From: Blastococcus xanthinilyticus | GTDB lineage: Bacteria > Actinomycetota > Actinomycetes > Mycobacteriales > Geodermatophilaceae | Reading direction: 5' to 3' | Assembly: GCF_008124835.1 (NCBI RefSeq) | Contig: NZ_VNHW01000004.1 | Location: 1 to 64,000 of the forward strand | Length of the DNA: 64,000 bases | In this document: positions 43,901 through 51,290 of the stretch, one piece after another | How the letters are laid out: the number at the start of each line of letters is the position of its first letter | Position numbering within the stretch: the stretch's first letter is position 1 | Notes under the pieces: model-generated | What the model saw: the letters and a program-made list of their open reading frames with translations, nothing else | The model's database searches: none | What the model was told of the DNA's origin: nothing | Made by a program: the position numbers and the translations under genes

Positions 43901-44729
43901 TCAGGTAGCCCTCGGCCGTGGTGCGGTCGACGTGCCGGGCGCCGAGCGGGACCAGCCGCCGGGCCGCGTCGAGCACGTCGGCGGTCGGTGCGTCCAGGGC
44001 GTCGACGTACCGGACGGCGTTGCTCAACACCACCGGCACCTGCTGCTCGGCGGCGAACCGCAGCACGGCCTGCGCCCGGGAGCGGTCGCCCTGGCCGCGG
44101 TGGTGCACGACCTCCAGCGCCAGCCCCGGGCCGAAGACCGCCCGCCAGGCGTCCAGCTGGTCGGCGGCCAGGTCGGCCCGCCCGGCCAGCAGCGCGCGGC
44201 CCACCGGGGAGTCCGGCCCCAGCAGCGGGGTCAGCCCGCGGGCGTGCTCGGCGGCGAGGGCCAGCGAGCTCACCGGCTCGCCGCGGGTGCCGCGCAGGTG
44301 GGTGGCGCTGGTGAGCCGGCACAGCGACCGCCAGCCGGCGCCGTCCCGGGCCAGGAAGGTGATCCGGGGCAGGCGGGGGTCGACGCTCGCCCCACCGCGG
44401 GCCGGGGCCCGGCGAGGGGACGCCGCGGCCCGCGACCGCGGGGGCCGGGCCGCCGCGGGGTCCTCCCCCAGCACGTGCGCGAGCGCCGGGGGCACGCTGG
44501 TGCCCAGCGACGGGGCCACCGCCAGGTCGACCCCGAAGATCGGCCGCACCCCCGCCGTTCGGCAGGCCAGCGCGAACTTCACCGCGCCGTAGAGCCCGTC
44601 CCGGTCGGTCAGGGCCAGCGCCGGCATGCCGTGCTCGGCGGCGCGGGCCACCAGGTCGGCGGGGTGGTTGGCCCCGTACCGCATGGAGTAGCCGGAGGCG
44701 ACGTGCAGGTGGACGAAGGGGTCACTCAC
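40935..44729 (-). CDS. dnaE2: Error-prone DNA polymerase III alpha subunit DnaE2
   Basis: A 1264-residue C-family polymerase. It starts VSDPFVHLHVASGYSMRYGA (PHP domain) and carries the catalytic Asp pair in LPDIDIDVESARR and the third Asp in EELGLLKLDLLGIR. The C-terminal OB fold (VLVAGVKVATQTPPI; RVVFVTLDDGTGCTDSTFFE) is present. DnaE2 (ImuC) carries out damage-induced mutagenesis. Features favouring DnaE2 over replicative DnaE1 are the SOS-box operon and company of DUF6504 and HEPN genes. It is longer than mycobacterial DnaE2, with a low-complexity insert after the PHP motifs (around RPPRSRAAASPRRAPARGG). GTG 44729 overlaps the preceding stop. Confidence 0.87.
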   Translation of the reverse strand: MSDPFVHLHVASGYSMRYGANHPADLVARAAEHGMPALALTDRDGLYGAVKFALACRTAGVRPIFGVDLAVAPSLGTSVPPALAHVLGEDPAAARPPRSRAAASPRRAPARGGASVDPRLPRITFLARDGAGWRSLCRLTSATHLRGTRGEPVSSLALAAEHARGLTPLLGPDSPVGRALLAGRADLAADQLDAWRAVFGPGLALEVVHHRGQGDRSRAQAVLRFAAEQQVPVVLSNAVRYVDALDAPTADVLDAARRLVPLGARHVDRTTAEGYLKSGKEMAEVAEDLVGPDRDAAARLLERTARLAEQCAVDPAGDLGIGSVRYPELDVVTTPAERGMGPAQVLRARCEAGLGRRGMAPTARVRQRLDEELAVIDSLGYPSYFLTVADVVDLIKSLRVRAAARGSGAGSLVTYLLGISDVDPLRYGLLMERFLSPLRHQLPDIDIDVESARRMEVYDAVIDRFGADRVSCISMMDTYRVRHAIRDVGAALGLPQAEVDAVAKAFPHIRANQVHAALRDLPELRASRLGSKRSGGSGDLDLLFDLVSRLDGLPRHIALHPCGVLLSDATLLDRTPVESSYLGYPMSQFDKDDVEELGLLKLDLLGIRMQSAIAHALDEIERVDEETVDIDAVPRDDPTTFELIRSTRTLGMFQIESPGQRELVGKFGPQTFEDIVIDISLFRPGPVKSDMVTPFLMARNGWREAQYPHPDLEFALAETAGVVVFHEQVLQVVSRMAGCTLAEADEVRRALGEKDAHPEVRAWFVPRALQAGYPVEVAEQVWEVLVAFGSFGFCKAHAAAFALPTYQSAWLKTHHPAAFLAGVLTHDPGMYPKRLILDDARNFGIRVLGLDVNASVGSYRVERLDRDDAADPEDEVEGEGQEQGGWRRPEWMPAAMPDPTRYGIRLSLADVKGISDDEVARVVTGQPYRSLTDFWSRASVSRPVVERLVLAGGFDSLYGFGMRDREAGRPTRRRRQVTRRDLLLQISELDRWSRSGARAASDGQLSLDLMGLGLPEEEPGGDPAEQDGVAAPSPAASSGLPEFTDAELVRAELEVLGLDASRHVVDFYRPFLSAIGAVPAGELLGCRSGAEVLVAGVKVATQTPPIRSGRRVVFVTLDDGTGCTDSTFFEDAQGPYAATVFHSWLLVIRGVLRRTGPRGMSLRATGAWELPALHEAWEAGGLEAVAELMAAPGEYTEQAITGAAASRGSRPVVVKPVLVHPTGFRMSPYADIKPAGDDASTAARRAASAPPRKLWHSSPGSSGH

Positions 44730-45226
44730 GTCCGGGACCCGGCGGACCGGGATCGTGCCGGCCCACCCACCACGTGCGGCCTCGGGTACCGGGGCGACTC
44801 GGGCAGCGGCGTGCTGCCGAGCACGGTCTCGACCACGCCCAGGAAGGCGCGGACGTCGCGGACGAGGTCGTCGGCCTCCCGTTCGGTGACCGCGCGGGAC
44901 AGCCCGGCCTCGGCGGCGGCGCGCTTGCCCGCGCCCGCGGCGAAGAAGGTCGCCCACTCGCCCAGCTCGGGTGCGACCTGCCCGAGCAGCACCCAGGCGC
45001 TGCGCGGCCGGCGACGACCACCCTCCGGCCGGGTGCGGGCGGCCAGGACCGCGGCGGCGGCGCGCAGGGCGGCGAGGTGGGCGGTGGCGTACCGCTCGCG
45101 GTGATCGGCAACAGCGGCGGCCGCGGCCAGCCCGCGGTGCGCCTGACCCAGCAGCGTCGCGGCGGCCGCGGGCAGCGCCGGGGGCAGCGGCAGCTGGTCG
45201 GCCGGCACGGCTCGTGCGGCGCCCAT
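44726..45226 (-). CDS. SAV_6107-like HEPN domain protein
   Basis: A 166-residue all-helical protein. The central part (AHRGLAAAAAVADHRERYAT, AHLAALRAAAAVLAARTRPE) fits the HEPN fold of the SAV_6107 family, and GEWATFFAAGAGKRAAAEAG is a second helical segment. No clear RX4-6H nuclease motif of toxic HEPN proteins can be picked. ATG 45226 overlaps the DUF6504 stop by one base (TGATG). It is the middle gene of the SOS operon; its role with DnaE2 is unknown. Confidence 0.75.
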   Translation of the reverse strand: MGAARAVPADQLPLPPALPAAAATLLGQAHRGLAAAAAVADHRERYATAHLAALRAAAAVLAARTRPEGGRRRPRSAWVLLGQVAPELGEWATFFAAGAGKRAAAEAGLSRAVTEREADDLVRDVRAFLGVVETVLGSTPLPESPRYPRPHVVGGPARSRSAGSRT

Positions 45227-45549
45227 CAGTCGTGCACCCGCACGAGCCACCAGTGGTTGCCGGACGCGTCCCACGACAGGTCGTAGACCCCGGCGAAGCT
45301 CATCCGGGACCGCCCGGCCCGGACCGCCTCGACCCGCCAGACCTCCCGCGGCGCCACCAGGTCGGCCGAGGCACCTCCCCCGTCGGCGTCGCGCAGCCAC
45401 CACGGCGTGGTCTCGATCCAGGAGTCGAGCAGCTCCCCCACCACGTACCGGGACTGGCCGCGCCAGAACTGCACGGGCCCCAGCGGGCCGCGCTCGACCT
45501 GCACCTCTTCGCCGGCCCGACCGACGACCTCACCCAGCACCCGGCTCAT
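45226..45549 (-). CDS. DUF6504 family protein
   Basis: A 107-residue protein first in the dnaE2 operon. It has several conserved Trp: FWRGQSRYVVGELLDSWIET, WWLRDADG and WDASGNHWWLVRVHD. In many actinobacteria this family is encoded beside Y-family or DnaE2 polymerases. The fold may be small and beta-rich; no catalytic residues are evident. ATG 45549 has GGGGAG upstream. Confidence 0.8.
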   Translation of the reverse strand: MSRVLGEVVGRAGEEVQVERGPLGPVQFWRGQSRYVVGELLDSWIETTPWWLRDADGGGASADLVAPREVWRVEAVRAGRSRMSFAGVYDLSWDASGNHWWLVRVHD

Positions 45550-45636
45550 GACACGCTCCCCACGCCTCGCCCCACGCGCACGCCCGTCCCGTCACCCACC
45601 GGCGGGGAAGAGCCGGGAGAGCGGGACGGACGCGGT

Positions 45637-45652
45637 TCGAACGCCTGTTCGA
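45637..45652. promoter_or_regulatory. LexA SOS box of the DUF6504-HEPN-dnaE2 operon
   Basis: TCGAACGCCTGTTCGA matches the actinobacterial LexA consensus TCGAAC-N4-GTTCGA exactly in both half-sites. It lies 88 bases upstream of the operon's first start codon and on the far side of the divergent YbaK gene. Confidence 0.88.
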
Positions 45653-45789
45653 ACGGCGTCCAGTAGACCGGAGCCGGCCGGCCCCGTCAAGCCGCTCCGG
45701 ACCCGTGTCGCGCGGCCCCCGCACCACCTCGACCCGGGTCCGGGCACACGCCGGGCGCGCCGGCCCCCGGGCGATGGGAGGATCGACCC

Positions 45790-46299
45790 ATGCCCTCGCC
45801 CGACCACCCCCGGGTCACCGAGGTCGCGCGGCTGCTCCGCGCGGCCGGTGCTGCCGGCGAGGTGCGCCACCTGCCCGACAGCGCGCGCACCGCCCCGGCG
45901 GCCGCCGACCAGCTCGGCGTCCCGGTCGGCGCCATCGCCAACAGCCTGGTGTTCGACGTCGGCGGCGCGCCGCTGCTGGTCCTGACCAGCGGCGGCCACC
46001 GGGTCGACGAGGTCCGGGTCGCCGAGCTGCTCGGCGTCCCGGCGCTCACCCGGGCCGACGCCGACTTCGTGCGGCGGCACACCGGTCAGCCCATCGGCGG
46101 GGTCGCTCCGATCGGCCACCCGGAGCCGATCGGCACCCTGGTCGACGTCGAGCTGGCCCGCTACGACGAGGTGTGGGCGGCCGCCGGGCACCCGCACACG
46201 GTCTTCCCCACCAGCTACGACGAGCTGCTCCGGCTCACCGAGGGCACCCCGGCCGAGGTCGCGGCCGAGACCGGTCCCGGGACGGCGGTCGGCCGATGA
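45790..46299 (+). CDS. YbaK/ProX-type aminoacyl-tRNA deacylase
   Basis: A 169-residue protein of the YbaK/EbsC family, trans-editing domains that hydrolyse mischarged Cys- or Ala-tRNA(Pro). It has HLPDSARTAPAAADQLGVPV, LTSGGHRVDEVRVAELLGV and the loop QPIGGVAPIGHPEPIGTLVD, which contains the substrate-site Gly-x-x-Pro/Gly-His residues. ATG 45790 follows GGGAGG. It begins the operon that carries the carotenoid-modifying genes. Confidence 0.87.
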   Translation: MPSPDHPRVTEVARLLRAAGAAGEVRHLPDSARTAPAAADQLGVPVGAIANSLVFDVGGAPLLVLTSGGHRVDEVRVAELLGVPALTRADADFVRRHTGQPIGGVAPIGHPEPIGTLVDVELARYDEVWAAAGHPHTVFPTSYDELLRLTEGTPAEVAAETGPGTAVGR

Positions 46300-46904
46300 C
46301 GGGCACCCGCTCCACCACCCGGATCCTCGAGCTGCCGCCGCCGTGGATGCGCGAGCACATGCACGAGGTGCTCACCGTCTACGGCCTGGCGATGGGCTAC
46401 GACTCCGGCATCGTCGCCGGCCGCTACGGCTACGCCATCCAGCACACCGAGCGGCCCGGCTTCCGCGCGGTGGGCGCCTTCGCGCAGACCGGGGTGGGCG
46501 GGGGCGAGACAGCTGAGCGCCTGGTCGGCTTCGGCTACGGCTACCTCGTCGCCCCCGGGCAGTGGTGGCACGACCAGGTGCGCGCGGCGCTGGACCGGCG
46601 GACGGCGAAGAAGTGGCTCCCCGGCGCCTTCGAGGTCTGCGAGCTGCACGTCCACCCCGACGCGCAGAGCCAGGGCCTCGGCCGGCAGCTGCTGCACGCG
46701 CTCGTCGAGGGGCTGCCGCACCCGGTGGCCCTGCTGTCCACGCCCGACGCCGACACCAAGGCCTTCCGGCTGTACCGGGCCGACGGGTTCGTCGACCTGG
46801 CCCGCGGCTACCACTTCCCCGGCGACTCCCGGCCCTTCGCCATCCTCGGTGCCCAGCTGCCGCTGCATCCACCGGCCGCCTCGCCGACGAACTCCCGGGC
46901 GTGA
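46296..46904 (+). CDS. GNAT family N-acetyltransferase
   Basis: A 202-residue acetyltransferase. The acetyl-CoA loop is ELHVHPDAQSQGLGRQLLHA (Q/RxxGxG/A type), and the C-terminal FRLYRADGFVDLARGY is the usual GNAT beta6-beta7 region. The substrate is unknown. ATG 46296 overlaps the YbaK stop by 4 bases and its own stop overlaps the next gene by 4. Confidence 0.87.
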   Translation: MTGTRSTTRILELPPPWMREHMHEVLTVYGLAMGYDSGIVAGRYGYAIQHTERPGFRAVGAFAQTGVGGGETAERLVGFGYGYLVAPGQWWHDQVRAALDRRTAKKWLPGAFEVCELHVHPDAQSQGLGRQLLHALVEGLPHPVALLSTPDADTKAFRLYRADGFVDLARGYHFPGDSRPFAILGAQLPLHPPAASPTNSRA

Positions 46905-48568
46905 CCGCACCCGCCGCCCCGCCCGGACCGGTCGACGTGGTCGACGTGGTCGTCGTCGGCTCCGGCCACAACGGCCTCGTCGCCGCCTGCTACCTCGCCC
47001 GGGAAGGGCTGAGGGTGGAGGTGGTCGAGTCCGACGAGGTGCTCGGCGGCGCGGTCTCCACCGTCGAGCGCTGGCCCGGGGTCCGGGTGGACCGCGGCTC
47101 GAGCGCGCACGTGATCGTCCGCCACAGCGGCATCGTCGAGGAGCTCGACCTGGCCGCCTCCGGCCTGCGCTACATCGACTGCGACCCCTGGGGCTTCGCC
47201 CCCGCCCCGCGCCCCGGCGACCCGGGCCCCGACGGCCGGCCGCTGGTCTTCTCCGTCGACCTGGACGCCACCTGCGCCTCGATCGAGGCGGCGTGCGGAG
47301 CCGGGGACGCCGCGGCCTACCGCCGGTTCGTCGGGGTGTGGGCGCCGCGCAGCCGGGCGGTCGTCGCGTCGTTCGGCCGGGCGCCGTCCGCCGGTGGCCT
47401 GGTCCGGTCGTTCTGGCCGCTCGGCGCGCCCGCCGAGGGCCGCCCCCGCACCCCAGGCGGCGAGCTGGCCGTCGACTTCCTCGGCTCGGGCGACGCGCTG
47501 CTGGACCGCTGGTTCACCAGCGAGCGGCTCAAGGCGGCGCTGGCCTGGTTCGGCGCCCAGTCCGGGCCACCGATGTCCGAACCGGGCACGGCCGCCATGG
47601 TCGGCTGGGTCGCGCTGCTGCACGACGTCCCCCCGGGGCACCCGGTCGGCGGCTCCGGCGGCCTGACCCAGGCGCTGCGCCGGCGGCTGGAGGCCGACGG
47701 CGGCCGGGTGGTGCTCGGCGACGGTGCCGCGCGGCTGCTAGTCGAGGAGGGCCGGGTCGTCGGCGTCGAGACCCGGTCGGGCCGGACGGTCCGGGCGCCG
47801 GCGGTCGTGGCCGCCTGCCACATCGGGGTCACCCGCGCGCTCGCCGGGGACGCCGCGCCGCCCGTCCTCGCCGACGCCGCACCGCCGATCGGCAACGGCT
47901 TCGGCCTGGTCGTGCGCGCGCTCACCGACGCGCCGCCGTCCTACCCCGGCGTCTCGCCCGCCGACGCCCTGCAGGGGCTGCAGCTGCTCTGCACCGACCG
48001 CGCCCAGCTGGCCGCCGCGCACGGCGACTGGGGCGCGGGCCGGGTGCCCCGCGAGCCGGTGCCGCTGGCCATGTCCTTCTCGGCGAGCGACGACACGCTC
48101 GCGCCGCCCGGGCAGCACGTGGTCACCATCTGGGGCCAGTGGTATCCCTACGCCCTGGCCGACGGCGGGAACTGGGACGACCTCGCCGACGCCGAGGCCC
48201 GCCGCCTGGTGGCCGCGGTCGACCGCTACGCCCCCGGGTTCGCCGACTCGGTGCGGGAGACGTACGTGCAGACGCCGCTGGCGCTCGAGCGGGAGCTGTC
48301 CCTGCCCCGTGGCAACGTCATGCACGTGGAGATGGGCCTGGCCAGCATGTTCGCCTTCCGCCCGGCGCCGGGGCTGTCGGGCTACCGGGTGCCGGGGCTG
48401 CCAGGCCTCTACCTCGCCGGCGCCTCCACCCACCCCGGCGGCGGGGTGTCGGGCAACTCCGGGCGGTCCGCGGCGCGCACCCTCCTCGCCGACCGGCGCG
48501 CGCTGCCGCGCCTCCGGGCGGCGGCCGGCCGCGCCCTGCGCCGCCGCCGGCGGGGAGCGGGCGCATGA
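46901..48568 (+). CDS. FAD-dependent carotenoid oxidoreductase (CrtI/CrtO/CrtD type)
   Basis: A 555-residue oxidoreductase. The N-terminal FAD loop is VVVGSGHNGLVAACYLAREG, followed by a GG-doublet motif (ESDEVLGGAVSTVE); the C-terminal FAD motif is LYLAGASTHPGGGVSGNSGR. This C-terminus is typical of CrtO-like ketolases, carotenoid desaturases and the wider PYROXD2 group. With cruF and a glycosyltransferase next to it, a 3,4-desaturase (CrtD-like) or ketolase on an acyclic carotenoid end is the best inference. The GTG at 46901 overlaps the GNAT stop by 4 bases. Confidence 0.8.
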   Translation: MTAPAAPPGPVDVVDVVVVGSGHNGLVAACYLAREGLRVEVVESDEVLGGAVSTVERWPGVRVDRGSSAHVIVRHSGIVEELDLAASGLRYIDCDPWGFAPAPRPGDPGPDGRPLVFSVDLDATCASIEAACGAGDAAAYRRFVGVWAPRSRAVVASFGRAPSAGGLVRSFWPLGAPAEGRPRTPGGELAVDFLGSGDALLDRWFTSERLKAALAWFGAQSGPPMSEPGTAAMVGWVALLHDVPPGHPVGGSGGLTQALRRRLEADGGRVVLGDGAARLLVEEGRVVGVETRSGRTVRAPAVVAACHIGVTRALAGDAAPPVLADAAPPIGNGFGLVVRALTDAPPSYPGVSPADALQGLQLLCTDRAQLAAAHGDWGAGRVPREPVPLAMSFSASDDTLAPPGQHVVTIWGQWYPYALADGGNWDDLADAEARRLVAAVDRYAPGFADSVRETYVQTPLALERELSLPRGNVMHVEMGLASMFAFRPAPGLSGYRVPGLPGLYLAGASTHPGGGVSGNSGRSAARTLLADRRALPRLRAAAGRALRRRRRGAGA

Positions 48569-49383
48569 CCGCCGCAGCTCCGTCGCTGACGCTGCCGACC
48601 GGGCGGCGGGCGGTTCCCGTCGCGCTGGCCGGCGCCCTGGTGGCCGCGGCCATCGCCTACCCGCTGAGCTCCGGGTCCGGCCGCGACGTCGTCTCCTGGA
48701 CGATCGTGCTGCTGGGCTCGGCGCTGTCGGTGGTCCACGCCGGGCTCAGCCGGGGCGCCCGGACCGGGGCGGGCGTGCTCCTCCTGGTCGCGCTGGTCGC
48801 GATCGCGTTCGAGTCCGTCGGGGTGGCGACCGGCTTCCCGTACGGCAGCTACACCTACAGCGACGTGCTCGGGCCGACGCTGCTCGGGGTCCCGTTCCTC
48901 GTCCCCCTGGCCTGGCTGATGATGGCCTGGCCCAGCTGGCTGCTCGGCGGGCTGCTGGCCCGGCCGGTCCGCGCCGGCCTCCGGCGGCCGGCGCGCATCG
49001 CGTGGGCGGCGGCGGTGTTCGCGGCGTGGGACGTCGTCCTCGACCCGCAGCTGGTGCAGGCGGGCTACTGGACGTGGGCCGACCCGAGCCCGGGCCTGCC
49101 CGGCATCGACACCGTGCCGCTGACCAACCTCGCCGGCTGGCTGCTGGCCGGGCTGGTGCTCATGACCCTGCTCGACCTGCTGGTGGCGCGCACCCGGGCC
49201 GTCGGCTCCCCGCGGGTGGGCCCCGCCGCGCCGCTGTTCGCGCTGGCGTGGATGACCCTCGGTGGCGCGCTCGCGCACGCCGGCTGGCTGGGCCTGCCGG
49301 GGTCGGCGGCCTGGGGCGCCGGGCTGGGCGCGGCCGTGCTGCTCGTGCTCGCCGTGCAGCACCGGCGCGCGGGCCGCCGGTGA
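48565..49383 (+). CDS. cruF: CruF carotenoid 1',2'-hydratase family membrane protein
   Basis: A 272-residue membrane protein of the DUF422/CruF family with about seven helices. Conserved sections are VGVATGFPYGSYTYSDVLG, VPFLVPLAWLMMAWPSWLL and AAWDVVLDPQLVQAGYWTW, with the Asp-rich DVVLDPQ as the probable catalytic site. CruF hydrates the psi end of acyclic or monocyclic carotenoids, giving a 1'-hydroxyl that can be glycosylated. It overlaps the oxidoreductase stop by 4 bases and precedes a glycosyltransferase, the CruF-CruG arrangement known from cyanobacteria. Confidence 0.87.
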   Translation: MTAAAPSLTLPTGRRAVPVALAGALVAAAIAYPLSSGSGRDVVSWTIVLLGSALSVVHAGLSRGARTGAGVLLLVALVAIAFESVGVATGFPYGSYTYSDVLGPTLLGVPFLVPLAWLMMAWPSWLLGGLLARPVRAGLRRPARIAWAAAVFAAWDVVLDPQLVQAGYWTWADPSPGLPGIDTVPLTNLAGWLLAGLVLMTLLDLLVARTRAVGSPRVGPAAPLFALAWMTLGGALAHAGWLGLPGSAAWGAGLGAAVLLVLAVQHRRAGRR

Positions 49384-50522
49384 GCGGGCGCCTGCTCCGC
49401 GCGCTGGCCGGTCTCTCGGTCGCCGGCGCCGCGCACGCGGCGGTCAACGCCGTGCTGCTGCGCCGTCCCCCGGCGGACCCGCCACCGGTCCGCCGCCCGG
49501 TCACCGTCGTGGTGCCGGTGCGCGACGAGGCCGACCAGGTGGCCGGCTGCCTGGCCGCGCTGCTCGACCAGCGGGGGGTCGACCGGCTGCGGATCGTGGT
49601 GGTCGACGACGGCTCCACCGACGGCACCGCCGACGTCGTCCGGGCGGTGCACGACCGGCGGGTCCGGCTGGTGAGCGCCCCCGCTCCCCCGCCGGGCTGG
49701 CTCGGCAAGCCGCACGCCTGCGCCGAGGGGGCCGCGACCGCCGCGGCCGGCGCCGATGACGTGCTGGTCTTCGTCGATGCCGACGTGCGGCTGTTCCCCG
49801 ACGCGATCGCCGGCGCCGTCGCCGTGCTCGACGCGCACGGGCTGGACCTGGTCTCCCCCTGGCCCCGGCCGCTCGCCGAGGGCCCGGCCGAGCGGCTGGT
49901 GCAGCCGCTGGCCCCCTGGCTCTGGACGACGACGCTGCCGCTGCGGCTGGCCGAGCGCTCCCGCCACCCCTCGCTCGCCGCCGCCAACGGCCAGTTCCTG
50001 GTGGTGCGCCGCGGGGCGTACGAGCGCGCCGGCGGGCACGGCTCGGTCCGCGGTGAGGTGCTCGAGGACATCGCGCTGCTGCGGTCGGTCAAGCGAGCGG
50101 GCGGCCGCGGGGCGCCGATCGAGGGCGCCCGGCTCGCCGCCTGCCGGATGTACGCGGGCTGGCCCGAGGTCCGCGAGGGCTACGCCAAGTCGCTCTGGGC
50201 CTCCGTCGGCGGCCGGCCGGCCGGCGCCGTGGTCGCGGCCGCCGCGCTCACCGCCGTCTACGTCGTCCCCGCGGTGGCGGCGGTCGCCGGCTCGCGGGCC
50301 GGGCTGGTCGGCTACGCGGCGGGGGTGGCGGGGCGGGTCGCGGCCGGCGTGGTGAGCGGCAGCCGCACCTGGCCCGACGCGCTGGCGCACCCGGTGTCGG
50401 TGCTCGCCCTGGATGCCCTCGTGCTGCACTCGGTCCGGGGCCACCGGCGCGGCTCGCTGCGGTGGCGGGGCCGCCCCGTCGAGGCGAGGTCCGCGCACGC
50501 ATCGGCGACGATGACCGGGTGA
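49380..50522 (+). CDS. Family 2 glycosyltransferase (CruG-like)
   Basis: A 380-residue GT-A glycosyltransferase. The first helix is followed by VTVVVPVRDEADQVAGCLAA, RIVVVDDGSTDGTADVVRAV and the DXD-like FVDADVRLFP; RGEVLEDIALLRSVKRAG holds the acceptor-side ED motif. C-terminal helices (about residues 275-330) anchor it to the membrane. By location it should sugar-coat the hydroxyl made by CruF. GTG 49380 overlaps the cruF stop by 4 bases. Confidence 0.85.
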   Translation: MSGRLLRALAGLSVAGAAHAAVNAVLLRRPPADPPPVRRPVTVVVPVRDEADQVAGCLAALLDQRGVDRLRIVVVDDGSTDGTADVVRAVHDRRVRLVSAPAPPPGWLGKPHACAEGAATAAAGADDVLVFVDADVRLFPDAIAGAVAVLDAHGLDLVSPWPRPLAEGPAERLVQPLAPWLWTTTLPLRLAERSRHPSLAAANGQFLVVRRGAYERAGGHGSVRGEVLEDIALLRSVKRAGGRGAPIEGARLAACRMYAGWPEVREGYAKSLWASVGGRPAGAVVAAAALTAVYVVPAVAAVAGSRAGLVGYAAGVAGRVAAGVVSGSRTWPDALAHPVSVLALDALVLHSVRGHRRGSLRWRGRPVEARSAHASATMTG

Positions 50523-51178
50523 CCTCCGCCGAGCAGCAGCGCCCCCGCACCTCGTTCGACCCGGCCGGGATGTCCGCCGCGGCGTTCTACCGCGTGCTGA
50601 ACTCCGTCGTCGTGCCCCGACCGATCGCGTGGGTGTGCAGCCGCTCGGCCGAGGGGGTGCACAACCTGGCGCCGCACTCCTTCTACACGGTCGCCTGCGT
50701 CGACCCGCCGATCGTGCAGTTCACCTCGGTGGGCCGGAAGGACTCGCTGCGCAACGTGGAGGCGACCGGCGAGTTCACCGTGAACCTCACCCCGGAGGCG
50801 CTGTTCGAGCAGGTCAACGCCACCGCGACCGAGTTCCCGCCGGACACCAGCGAGGCCGAGCACGCCGGGGTGCGGCTGGAGCCGGCGGAGAAGGTGTCGG
50901 CGCTCCGGGTGGCGGAGTCTCCGGTGAGCATCGAGTGCGAGCTGCACTCGACGCTGCGCCTGGGCGACAGCACGGTGGTCCTCGGCCGGGTCGTGCACGT
51001 CAGCGCCTGGAGCGCGGCGGTGCGGGACGGCCGGCCGCGGATCGAGGAGCTGCGCCCGCTGGCCCGGCTCGGCGGGAACGAGTGGACGACGATCGGCGAG
51101 GTGCGCGAGATCGCCCGGATCCCCTACGACCGGTGGGCGGCCGACCCCTCGATCGGCGAGCGGATCAGAGGCAGTTAG
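50519..51178 (+). CDS. Flavin reductase-like domain protein
   Basis: A 219-residue FMN-binding split-barrel protein. Sections typical of the family are VVVPRPIAWVCSRSAEGVHN, LAPHSFYTVACVDPPIVQFT, VGRKDSLRNVEATGEFTVNL and the late WTTIGEVREIARIPYDRW. It could supply reduced flavin or reduce a small substrate. The GTG start at 50519 overlaps the glycosyltransferase stop by 4 bases, so it is the last gene of the operon. A link to carotenoid modification is possible but not shown. Confidence 0.85.
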   Translation: MTSAEQQRPRTSFDPAGMSAAAFYRVLNSVVVPRPIAWVCSRSAEGVHNLAPHSFYTVACVDPPIVQFTSVGRKDSLRNVEATGEFTVNLTPEALFEQVNATATEFPPDTSEAEHAGVRLEPAEKVSALRVAESPVSIECELHSTLRLGDSTVVLGRVVHVSAWSAAVRDGRPRIEELRPLARLGGNEWTTIGEVREIARIPYDRWAADPSIGERIRGS

Positions 51179-51290
51179 ACGGGCCGTCGCGAGCGGGCCC
51201 CGCACGGGTCCGCGCAGCGAGGACGGAACGGCTCAGCGCTGCAGGGGGCCGGCACCTGGCCGCGGTGTCGTCGGCGAGGACGACGGTGTT

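Noticed and set aside
45705-46295. N-terminal extension of the GNAT gene
   Set aside because: The frame is open but covers the YbaK gene; the ATGA overlap at 46296 and the start of recognisable sequence set the true start.
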